A DNA stretch of 64,000 bases from Linyphia triangularis (taxonomy: Eukaryota; Arthropoda; Arachnida; Araneae; Linyphiidae): contig OZ021730.1 in assembly GCA_963978545.1 (NCBI GenBank), positions 11,415,796 to 11,479,795 on the forward strand, read 5' to 3'. The position numbers and the translations under genes were made by a program. Shown in pieces: positions 10,730 to 18,820 of this stretch. Below the pieces are notes generated by a model, which worked only from the letters and a program-made list of their open reading frames with translations, ran no database searches and was not told where the DNA came from. Position 1 is the first letter of the stretch. The number at the start of each line of letters is the position of its first letter.

Positions 10730-11275
10730 GTCAACGTTGGAAGTTTGGCGGTTTTTAAATTCTTGACACGTGATCTTTTTCTAAAGAAGTCAACGTTAGA
10801 AGTTTAGCGTTTTTTAATTATTTACGTGTGATTTTTTCTGTTTGATTCTAGCATTTTTATTTTAATTTTTTAAATAGGGTAAATAACTATCTTTTTTTAA
10901 AGAAGTCAACGTTAGAGGTTTAGCGTTTTTTAATTATTTACGTGTGATTTTTTCTGTTTGTTTCTAGCATTATTATTTTAATTTTTTAAATAGGGTATAT
11001 AACTATCTTTTTCTAAAGAAGTCAACGTTGGATGTTTCGCGTTTTTTTAATTATTTACGTGTGATTTTTTCTGTCTGTTTCTAGCGTTTTTATTTTAATT
11101 TTTATATTATATAACTATCTTTTTCTAGAGAAGTCAACGTTGGATGTTTCGCGTTTTTTTTTAATTATTTACGTGTGATTTTTTCTGTCTGTTTCTAGCG
11201 TTTTTATTTTAATTTTTATATTATATAACTATCTTTTTCTAAAGAAGTCAACTTTGGTTTTTTTTTTTTTTTTAT
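10730..11275. repeat. About 115-bp tandem array, left part
   Basis: Units carry AAGAAGTCAACGTTGGA, then TTACGTGTGATTTTTTCTG and CTATCTTTTTCTA. Copies of the first motif lie near 10784, 10899, 11016, 11130 and 11241. The array begins directly upstream of the start of the two-exon gene and resumes at 12176 beyond the coiled-coil gene. Confidence 0.88.
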
Positions 11276-11296
11276 TATTTTTTTTTATTTTTTATT

Positions 11297-11380
11297 ATTG
11301 GTAATTTGCTTTTTGTATTACATTTAATTTGTCTTTCACAGATTCAATGTCACTTTCCATATCAATCGTATCTGTCAATT
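11297..11380. repeat. Duplicate of the 3' end of the neighbouring gene
   Basis: About 84 bases match 11441-11527, the last coding bases of the coiled-coil gene, at near-identity. T-rich spacers separate the two copies. It looks like a tandem duplication of the gene's end. Confidence 0.8.
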
Positions 11381-11442
11381 TTTTTTTAATTTTTTTTTTA
11401 ATTTTTTTTTTATTGGTAATTTGCCTTTTTTTTATTTTTTTT

Positions 11443-12015
11443 TTATTGGTAATTTGCTTTTTGTATTATATTTAATTTGTCTTTCACAGATTCAATGTCA
11501 CTTTCCATATCAATCGTTTCTGTCAAGTTTGTTCTCAGGGATGTAACCATTGAATTTAGATTCTGCATCTGTCCTTGCTCCGCCGCATTGAACCTGGAAA
11601 ATCGATTATGCAATGATTGTATACGTTCATCTAAAAAAGTTTGATTCCTTTCCAATCGCTTATGCGCTACCATCAAGCGATGTAGTTCAGTCATCACATT
11701 GTTAAGATTAGGCCGAGTGAGTTGAAGAAAATCCTGGAAACATTGGTTCTGATGATTTGCAACGTTCAGTCCAGATGTCTCGTCAGAATATCTGTACCCA
11801 CCTATACACCATGGACACCAACTATCTTCAGTAGGAAGAAGAACATGTACAAAGCAATGTGAACGATATTCAGAAATTTTTACAATTTCAGGTGGTGTGC
11901 AAATACCACAAAAGATTAATTCATTACTATGACGTGCGAAATGTGCTTGAAACTCTCGATAATCATCAGCCGTCTTCCACTCCTCATCAAAACGGCTTGA
12001 CATTATGTTATACAC
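11443..12015 (-). CDS. Orphan protein with Cys/His-rich N-terminus and coiled coil, 190 aa
   Basis: Residues 36-90 contain CGIC, a CxxH-like HCFVH, WCPWC and a later H...C, a spacing that could bind two zinc ions in the manner of a BIR- or RING-like fold. It matches no family I know. Residues 100-190 are heptad-rich (LNNVMTELHRLMVAHKRLER and onward), so oligomerisation through a coiled coil is likely. A TATAAAAGC box lies at 12146-12154, about 130 bases upstream of the start on the same strand. The gene sits as an island in the 115-bp tandem array and its 3' end is duplicated at 11297-11380. Single exon; origin (host or viral) unknown. Confidence 0.6.
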   Translation of the reverse strand: MYNIMSSRFDEEWKTADDYREFQAHFARHSNELIFCGICTPPEIVKISEYRSHCFVHVLLPTEDSWCPWCIGGYRYSDETSGLNVANHQNQCFQDFLQLTRPNLNNVMTELHRLMVAHKRLERNQTFLDERIQSLHNRFSRFNAAEQGQMQNLNSMVTSLRTNLTETIDMESDIESVKDKLNIIQKANYQ

Positions 12016-12145
12016 GAGTCACAAGAAGATCTATCGTCTGATGATGTCAAATTAAGTTGGAGTTACGAATTGAAACAAGAACACCATTCGATTAAAGTGC
12101 AATGGTAACATGAATGCAAATGGTGAGTTAAAAATTAAACAACAT

Positions 12146-12154
12146 GCTTTTATA
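12146..12154 (-). promoter_or_regulatory. TATAAAAGC box
   Basis: On the minus strand, about 130 bases upstream of the coiled-coil gene. Close match to the boxes at 13547, 16865, 16990 and 62083. Confidence 0.45.
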
Positions 12155-12175
12155 CCATGTGGTGAAAAAAAAAAT

Positions 12176-12420
12176 TCTGTCTGTTTCTAACGTTTTTATT
12201 TTAATTTTTATATTATATAACTATCTTTTTCTAAAGAAGTCAACGTTGGATGTTTCGCGTTTTTTTTAATTATTTACGTGTAATTTTTTCTGTCTGTTTC
12301 TAGCGTTTTTATTTTAATTTTTATATTATATAACTATCTTTTTCTAAAGAAGTCAACGTTGGCGTTTCGCGTTTTTTTTAAATTATTATGTGATTTTTTC
12401 TAGCGTTTTTTTTAATTTTT
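12176..12420. repeat. About 115-bp tandem array, right part
   Basis: Same unit as 10730-11275, with the AAGAAGTCAACGTT motif near 12234 and 12347 and decay at the right end. The interruption by the coiled-coil gene suggests an insertion or an expansion on both sides. Confidence 0.85.
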
Positions 12421-12662
12421 CTAAATCTGTTAGTTAACTCTTACTGCACAAAATAAGACAAGAGAATACTTTGTTTTTGTAACATGCACCATCTTTGTGC
12501 AGATTTATTTTAAAAAAATTATACATTGTTAGTTTACTTACCACGCAGGGTAACACAAGATATCGAATTCAGTTCACCACAACAAGATATGTACAAAAGA
12601 GTCTATTCAGAACAAGATATATACACGCCACCCATCGGTTTTGTCCATCTTCCACCATCTCT
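12421..12662. other. Spacer, nothing recognised
   Basis: AT-rich DNA between the array and the 3' end of the next minus-strand gene. Plus-strand frames here overlap that gene and are taken as shadows. Confidence 0.35.
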
Positions 12663-13469
12663 CTATGGCAGAATGGAAGCAGGAAATGTTTTATATCCTT
12701 CATTTGTGCACAGCACAATTTCTCTTGTGTTCCATTTCACACGGAGGTGCACAATACTTTCCACATCATTCGTCGTCACAACTCCTTGAGCCGGTATCCA
12801 GTGGGGAGAGAGCAGGGTATCTTCCAGTGTGTCCGGCTCGCGTGAGACAGAGGGAGTGTGAGGCGTAGGCGGGGGTGTTTCGAGAGCCGAAGGCAGCAGG
12901 GACGTCCGTTCCGAGGGTGGAGGTAAAGGGACGGCACTCGGGCAGGTTTTCGAAGGTTCTTTTTTCACGTGTGGAAACACCTCTCTCTCCTCCGAACATC
13001 TCCAGTATTTTTTCAAAAAAGCGTACCGCTTTGCGGCATCTTGCTGGAGGCGACGCAGCATCTCAATGATCGGCTCTGCCTCAGGGTCCAAAGTCAGGTC
13101 GACGGCAGAGTTTTGATTCACCTTGTACTTGTACTTGATCCGTCTCTCGTTCAGACGCACCTTCGCTTGGGTCAAGAGGTGACGCATCCGGTCCCGCACT
13201 ATCCGACTTTTGGGATCGATCAGACGGTCGAGATAGTCCAACGCGTCCGCCACGGCCACCAGAGAGGTGTTGGCCAAGTTGCAGGGAATCGAGGAAGGAA
13301 CCAAGTCACGGAGGGTGAATCTCTGCGAACACACTTTGGAAAATTTGTAAGGGGTCATGCGGAGGAGACGCGATATTTCGATGATTTTGAAGTAGAGTCG
13401 AGAGTCGGGGGCAATGAACACCATGAGGGAAGAAGTGTTTTCAGCATAAAGTTGCAACGTGAACCACAT
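12663..13469 (-). CDS. Orphan protein, 268 aa, with proline/serine-rich C-terminal third
   Basis: A GC-rich single-exon frame in AT-rich surroundings. Residues 1-150 are well structured: hydrophobic strands followed by a helical stretch with an arginine-rich segment (DRMRHLLTQAKVRLNERRIK). The layout recalls N-terminal DNA-binding modules of insect-virus BRO or MSV199-type proteins, but I cannot show that from motifs. Residues 170-230 are rich in proline, serine and threonine and probably unstructured; the last 30 fold again. A TATAAAAAG box lies 78 bases upstream of the ATG. Plus-strand frames across the same DNA, including the 307-codon one from 12969, run into simple repeats and are rejected. 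Confidence 0.55.
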   Translation of the reverse strand: MWFTLQLYAENTSSLMVFIAPDSRLYFKIIEISRLLRMTPYKFSKVCSQRFTLRDLVPSSIPCNLANTSLVAVADALDYLDRLIDPKSRIVRDRMRHLLTQAKVRLNERRIKYKYKVNQNSAVDLTLDPEAEPIIEMLRRLQQDAAKRYAFLKKYWRCSEEREVFPHVKKEPSKTCPSAVPLPPPSERTSLLPSALETPPPTPHTPSVSREPDTLEDTLLSPHWIPAQGVVTTNDVESIVHLRVKWNTREIVLCTNEGYKTFPASILP

Positions 13470-13546
13470 GGCAGCAATAAGAACAATTCTGATAATACTT
13501 TGAAAAGCACTCGGGAAAACACTCGAACGAGGCTGCAGGAAAGCTT

Positions 13547-13555
13547 CTTTTTATA
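13547..13555 (-). promoter_or_regulatory. TATAAAAAG box of the 268-aa gene
   Basis: Minus strand, 78 bases upstream of the ATG at 13469. It has the same nine bases as the boxes at 16865, 16990 and 62083. Confidence 0.6.
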
Positions 13556-13561
13556 CGAAAA

Positions 13562-13736
13562 AAAAAAATGTTTAAAAGTAACTTGTACTTTTAAACCTCG
13601 GAGACCTCGAGCTCTCAGAAAAATATTTCGGAAAAAAAAAATTTCTAAAAAAAAAAAATGTTTAAAATTAACTTGTACTTTTAAACCTCGGAGACCTCGA
13701 GCTCTCAGAAAAATATTTCGGAAATTTTTTTTTCCG

Positions 13737-13795
<59 letters not shown>

Positions 13796-13925
13796 CAGAA
13801 AAAAAAAATTTCCGAAATTTTTTTCTGAGAGCTCGAGGTCTCCGAGTTTGTTTTTTTTTCAGAAAAAAAAATTTTTAGAAACTTTTTTTTGAGAGCTCGA
13901 GGTCTCCGAGATTTAAAAGTACACG
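13562..13925. repeat. Second large palindrome with (AT)n centre
   Basis: Two tandem left arms (13565-13625 and 13665-13730) with CTCGGAGACCTCGAGCTCTC are mirrored by two right arms (about 13825-13850 and 13890-13915). The centre is an (AT)n run at about 13740-13792. The arms are near-perfect complements, including the ATTTCGGAAA pieces. The element is related to that at 1045-1385. It separates the 268-aa gene from the CRE cluster. Confidence 0.85.
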
Positions 13926-13929
13926 TAAA

Positions 13930-14340
13930 AGTGTTGCCACTGCACAAAACTTTTATAGAAAACAAATTATGACGTCATTCCCACTGTGACGTCATACACA
14001 AACAGCTTATAACTAAACCGAAACTAAAACACCAGCAGGAGGGAAACATCTCCACTCCACTTCCGGTGACGTCATTATCCTTCATTCCATCCCGAATCCA
14101 GCCCTGGCCCAGGACTGTCATTCTCTAACTGCCCCGCCTTAAAAGTAAACCGAAACTGAAAAGTTTTGCCACCGCTCAAAACTTTAATATAAAGTAAATT
14201 ATGACGTCATACCTACTGTGACGTCATACACAAACAGCTTATAACGAAACCGATATTAAAACAGCAGCAGAAGGGAAACAACTCCACTTCCGGTCACATG
14301 ACACCCGGTGATGTCACTTTCCGTGACGTCATATCCGGTC
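13930..14340. promoter_or_regulatory. Duplicated enhancer-like module with six perfect TGACGTCA sites
   Basis: Perfect CRE/ATF sites TGACGTCA occur at 13970, 13987, 14067, 14202, 14219 and 14324, with degenerate ones near 14309 and 14349. Several abut ETS-type ACTTCCGG. GAAACTGAAA, an IRF-type pair, lies near 14150. The module is a tandem duplication of about 230 bases: each copy has two CREs 17 bases apart, then CAAACAGCTTATAAC, then ACTTCCGGT. So many perfect 8-mers within 400 bases is far above chance. A target gene is not proven; the 268-aa gene lies on one side and the repeat array and RING gene on the other. Confidence 0.65.
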
Positions 14341-14767
14341 ACGCCCAGTGGCGTCATCGTCCCATCCCTCCTTATGGGGCAGGAGCCCTATTTTCTAATC
14401 GTCTGTCCGATAAACGGTTCGATTATTATTATAATTTTCCTTATATTTGCTGTATTTCAACGCTCTACTCATGCGCGGTGTCACGTTCATGTGTTTTACT
14501 TTTTCTTACAAACCAGCAGAACGGGACACGCAGCTAATAAAATTACAATTCCATTATTGAATATGTGGTCAATACGCATTAAGCGCAAGGCAACTCTTCC
14601 AATGGATTCTTTTTATGGATTCACGGTAGCGCGTTGTTTACAGTCTACTATGACAACGTATCTGTCAACAAAGAAAAAACACAAGTTTTTTGCTAAATAT
14701 GCATCATTTTTATGCAGTTTTATTAAACGAACTAATAGTACTATACAACAGGTTCATACACAGTAAT
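14341..14767. other. Spacer, no supported gene
   Basis: A plus-strand frame of about 150 codons (14308-14766) begins inside the CRE module and has no domain or codon pattern that supports it. I leave it uncalled. Confidence 0.35.
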
Positions 14768-15958
14768 AACACTAGTAACACATTACAATACGTTCATACA
14801 GTACGAATGAGCTGCTTTCTGAAAATGTTGAATCGTAAGAAGATATTACAACTCATGGTACAGTAGCACAATACAATACGTTCAACTATTATGAATCAAG
14901 AGTTACACTATCCAATATTTGCAAAAAAACATCACCAACATTAAAAATGAATAACACTAGTAGCACAATGCAATACGTTCATACAGTATGAATGAGCTGC
15001 TTTCTGAAAATGTTGAATCGTAAGAAGATATTACAACTCATGGTACAGTAGCACAATACAATACGTTCAACCATTATGAATCAAGAGTTACACTATCCAA
15101 TATTTGCAAAAAAACATCAACATTAAAAATGAATAACACTATGAATGAGCTGCTTTCTGAAAATGTTGAATCGTAAGAAGATATTACAACCCATGGTACA
15201 GTAGCACAATACAATACGTTCAACCATTATGAATCAAGAGTTACACTATCCAATATTTGCAAAAAAAACATCACCAACATTAAAAATGAATAACACTAGT
15301 AGCACAATACAATACGTTCACACAGTATGAATGAGCTGCTTTCTGAAAATGTTGAATCGTCAGAAGATATTACAACTCATGGTACAGTAGCACAATACAA
15401 TACGTTCAACCATTATGAATCAAGAGTTACACTATCCGATATTTGCAAAAAAACATCACCAACATTAAAAATGAATAATACTAGTAGCACAATACAATAC
15501 GTTCACACAGTATGAATGAGCTGCTTTCTGAAAATGTTGAATCGTAAGAAGATATTACAACTCATGGTACAGTAGCACAATACAATATGTTCAACCATTA
15601 TGAATCAAGAGTTACACTATCCAATATTTGCAAAAAAACATCACCAACATTAAAAATGAATAACACTATGAATGAGCTGCTTTCTGAAAATGTTGAATCG
15701 TAAGAAGATATTACAACTCATGGTACAGTAGCACAATACAATACGTTCAACCATTATGAATCAAGAGTTACACTATCCAATATTTGCAAAAAAAACATCA
15801 CCAACATTAAAAATGAATAACACTATGAATGAGCTGCTTTCTGAAAATGTTGAATCGTAAGAAGATATTACAACTCATGGTACAGTAGTACAATACAATA
15901 CGTTCAACCATTATGAATCAAGAGTTACATTATTCGATATTTGCATAAAAAAACCATC
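14768..15958. repeat. Seven-copy tandem array, 152-185 bp units
   Basis: ATGAATGAGCTGCTTTCTG starts a new unit near 14806, 14988, 15141, 15327, 15512, 15667 and 15823. Units come in two lengths, with and without the block holding ACTAGTAGCACAATACAATA. The order of long and short units is mixed, as expected from unequal crossing-over. It ends next to the 3' end of the GC-rich RING gene. Confidence 0.93.
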
Positions 15959-15989
15959 ACCAACATTAAAAATAGCACCATACACATTC

Positions 15990-16760
15990 TCAGAGGATAA
16001 GTGAATGTCTTAGTCGAAGAGGGCGTCTTCTGGAAGGTGGTCTTCTGGTCTGTCTTCTGGTTGGTGCGTTCTCCACACACCGACCGTGCTCTCTCAAAAG
16101 GCACCGGGTGTCGCTGCACGGTCTCCTAGCGTCGTGGAGGAGTTGCAACGAGTCCAACAAGGCGACTCGCACGTCGACGGGAAGAACAAATAGACGAGCG
16201 ATGTCGCTCAGGACGGTCTCTGTGTCCCAATCGGCACCGGTCGCTTCTTCCTCTTCCGTCAGACGTCCGTCGTCGACGACTGGCACCCGGCGGTTCGTCA
16301 CGTGCTGCTCGAGCCATGTCTTCAGGCTCGGAGCAGCCTCGGCGAGGAGACGCTCGCCCCCTCGGACGACTTCGTCCCTCCAGAGTCTTTTGCACGACTC
16401 GAGCACCGACGAAGGAAGCGGCACGTTACAACCGGGGCACTTAGTCTCTTCCCTCTCTCCGCACCACCGCGCCATGCACGTGGGATGGGAAAAGTGCTTC
16501 CGGTCGTGGTTGTAGCTCCCCTCGAAGAAGGTGTCTTGTCGGCAGATCAAGCACTCTCCTTTCGGGCAGCCGGTGAGTTCCCGAGCCGTGACGAATAGGG
16601 AAAAGGGCAGAGGTCGGCGACATGTGGGTCGCATGCACGTCCGATGCGTGCGGCTGCCCGCGTCGACGCAAAAGGCGTGGAAGCGGTTTCGGCAGCAGGG
16701 CATCTCCATTTGTTCCCAGTCGCACGCGTCCACCCCGCAGCATGATGGAATCGACATCAC
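15990..16760 (-). CDS. Protein with two RING-like zinc fingers, 256 aa
   Basis: The first Cys-rich module (residues 7-48) has CC...C...CC...H...C...C...C and resembles a RING/PHD variant. The second (residues 70-111) is CLIC...H...H...C...CPGC, a RING of the type found in ubiquitin ligases. The rest has a helical region (120-200) and an arginine-rich tail. The DNA is GC-rich, clearly unlike the AT-rich surroundings. Two TATAAAAAG boxes lie upstream in a tandem-duplicated promoter segment. Single exon. A ubiquitin-ligase function is a fair inference; a viral or host origin cannot be decided. Confidence 0.7.
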   Translation of the reverse strand: MMSIPSCCGVDACDWEQMEMPCCRNRFHAFCVDAGSRTHRTCMRPTCRRPLPFSLFVTARELTGCPKGECLICRQDTFFEGSYNHDRKHFSHPTCMARWCGEREETKCPGCNVPLPSSVLESCKRLWRDEVVRGGERLLAEAAPSLKTWLEQHVTNRRVPVVDDGRLTEEEEATGADWDTETVLSDIARLFVLPVDVRVALLDSLQLLHDARRPCSDTRCLLREHGRCVENAPTRRQTRRPPSRRRPLRLRHSLIL

Positions 16761-16797
16761 GAAGAGAGAAGCAGTTACCGATTGCAGAGTGGATGGC

Positions 16798-17010
16798 GAA
16801 CGAAGAAACTCAACTGCCAGAGTGGAAGAAGAATTTCGAATGAGACAACTCGATTGCGGGGTGGCTTTTTATAGAGAAAGAACTCGTTTCGGATGAGTTA
16901 ACTCGAGGCGAACGTTACGAAAGAAGAAACTCAACTGCCAGAGTAGAAGAAGAACTCGTTTCGAATGAGACAACTCGATTGCGGGGTGGCTTTTTATAGA
17001 GAGAGCCACG
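16798..17010 (-). promoter_or_regulatory. Duplicated promoter with two TATAAAAAG boxes
   Basis: About 100-125 bases containing GAAACTCAACTGCCAGAGT and CAACTCGATTGCGGGGTGG are present twice. On the minus strand each copy has TATAAAAAG (16865-16873 and 16990-16998). The nearer box is about 105 bases upstream of the RING gene's ATG. Confidence 0.6.
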
Positions 17011-17677
17011 TTGCGTAGGCGTTGTTTTCAAGGCAAAGTTGTCCCCTCAGGGGGTTTACTTTCTTTAAGTAAACACGGGCTTCACAACCCCGGGTTGCCT
17101 TCAGTGATCTATCCCTCCTTCTGTTTTACTTTCCTATTTTGGTTTTGTATTTATTGTTTGGCTTCTCTTCCATCCTTCATTGTGGTTACCTCTTCAGAGG
17201 TGAGGGCTCCCCTTGAGAAGCTTTTTGCCGCTCTGTTGCTATCAGCTTCTCTTGGGGATTATATCACCAACGTGTTTGCCGTGCGTGGAGACCCGTGTCC
17301 CTGGAAAGGGGGATCCTGGTAGTTGAGGGACGACATACTGCCCCAATACTCTACTTTGGCCCTTGATTCAGATAAACGGGAGGTACACATTGGTCCCGTG
17401 TGTATCAATCGGCTGGTCGTCCGACTTCGTCGGCGGCTAGGGATCAAGCATCCGACTCGTCTGCTGGGAATCTCGTTAAGGGTGGAGACTTCTACAGGGA
17501 CGAGCCGGTCGCGTATAGGCATCGGTTAACCCGATAGAGTCATTCCGTGCGTAACAGTTCTGTTGATATTTTGTTTTCTTTTATGATTTTTGTTGCTTGC
17601 CGGGATGCTCTATCCCCGATATTGTGGACTCCATGGAGGGTGGGACACTAGTGCCCGAATTTTATTTCTTTTCTTTT

Positions 17678-18820
17678 ATGGCTAATAAATCTTCTTCTTC
17701 TTCTTCTCCCCCTAGTGGGGAGCAACATGGACAAAACTTTACAAACCACATTGCAGCAAAATTCTTTATTGTTCATCGTAAGGAGGGCTCTTTCGAAAAG
17801 GTATCTCCATTTCTAATAGAAAAAACTCTGGCATCATTTGTTGGCGATACAGCTTCAGTTAAAAAACTGAAGTCTGGAGATCTTTTAGTTGAAGTTCGTA
17901 ATGTCCAACAAGCGAAGAATATACTAAAGATCGAATATTTTGGTACACTCCCGGTAAATGTGACAGTACATGGTTCCCTTAATAAATCTCGCGGTGTCGT
18001 GTCTGAATCAGACCTTTACCACACACCGGAGGACGAGATTCTTGACCACTTACGTGAGCAACACGTTTCAGCCGTCTACCGTATAACCATACGTCGAGAA
18101 GGGAATATCATACCTACTAAGCATTTGATTCTCACTTTTGATTTGCCCACATTACCATCGCATATAAAAGCCGGCTATTTGAATTGCCCTATTCGTCCGT
18201 ATGTTCCGAACCCACTTCGCTGTTTCAAGTGCCAGAAATATGGTCACTCACAAACAGCTTGTCGTGGGGAAACGGAAACATGTGCACGTTGTGCAAGTAC
18301 TGGACATGATAGTGCAAATTGCAAGGCACCTAAAAAGTGTGTTAATTGTGATGGCTCCCATCCATCTTACTATCGGAAATGTCCAGTGTGGGTAAAAGAA
18401 AAGGAAATCCAGACCGTGCGAGTGAACCAGAATTTGTCATACTTTGATGCTAGAAGACTTGTTGAAGCTAGAACCCCTTCTGTTGGTGTCGCCTATGCTG
18501 ATGTTTGCAAAAAAACTTTCAGCAGCCAAAGCACACAGACAGAGTCTACTTCCTCAAGTCTAGTCAAATTACCTCAGAGAACATCTACGGAGGTAATTAA
18601 ACAACCACCTATTTTGAAGAAAACCTTAGCTAAGTCCAAAGCATTACAAGCGATCAAACTTAAATCAGCTAAAGGAGGACCTTCGAGAGAGAAGCCCTCT
18701 AACCGTTTTAATATCCTTCGTTCATTTAGGGAGGCGGATGTGGTGAACCTTCACCCATCTGATGACGAAGATAATAGTGAAGAGCCTGACCCCCCTTTTA
18801 AAATTGCATCAAGTAATTAA
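17678..18820 (+). CDS. LINE copy 2 ORF1: zinc-knuckle protein
   Basis: Orthologous to the ORF1 at 3048, with the same three CCHC knuckles (CFKC, CARC, CVNC) in the second half and a serine-rich start. The ATG at 17678 corresponds to the starts used in the other copies; the frame is open upstream to 17597 but that part is leader. The final TAA overlaps the ORF2 ATG. No breaks. Confidence 0.93.
   Translation: MANKSSSSSSPPSGEQHGQNFTNHIAAKFFIVHRKEGSFEKVSPFLIEKTLASFVGDTASVKKLKSGDLLVEVRNVQQAKNILKIEYFGTLPVNVTVHGSLNKSRGVVSESDLYHTPEDEILDHLREQHVSAVYRITIRREGNIIPTKHLILTFDLPTLPSHIKAGYLNCPIRPYVPNPLRCFKCQKYGHSQTACRGETETCARCASTGHDSANCKAPKKCVNCDGSHPSYYRKCPVWVKEKEIQTVRVNQNLSYFDARRLVEARTPSVGVAYADVCKKTFSSQSTQTESTSSSLVKLPQRTSTEVIKQPPILKKTLAKSKALQAIKLKSAKGGPSREKPSNRFNILRSFREADVVNLHPSDDEDNSEEPDPPFKIASSN

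Noticed and set aside
12663..13469. Firm BRO-N domain assignment
   Set aside because: The resemblance is only in general layout. No diagnostic residues could be named, so the protein is left as unknown.
12969..13892. Long plus-strand frame of 307 codons
   Set aside because: It is antisense to the 268-aa gene and its last third is translation of poly-A and (AT)n palindrome DNA (YIYIYI). No domain.
14308..14766. Plus-strand 152-codon frame
   Set aside because: Overlaps the CRE module and low-complexity DNA, has no recognisable domain and no supporting promoter.
14768..15958. CRISPR-like array
   Set aside because: Units are contiguous and 152-185 bases long without unique spacers. It is an ordinary eukaryotic satellite; the same holds for the arrays at 9300, 10730 and 43651.
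16108..16598. Plus-strand frames opposite the two-finger RING gene
   Set aside because: GC-rich antisense shadows; the minus strand has the ordered zinc-finger cysteines.
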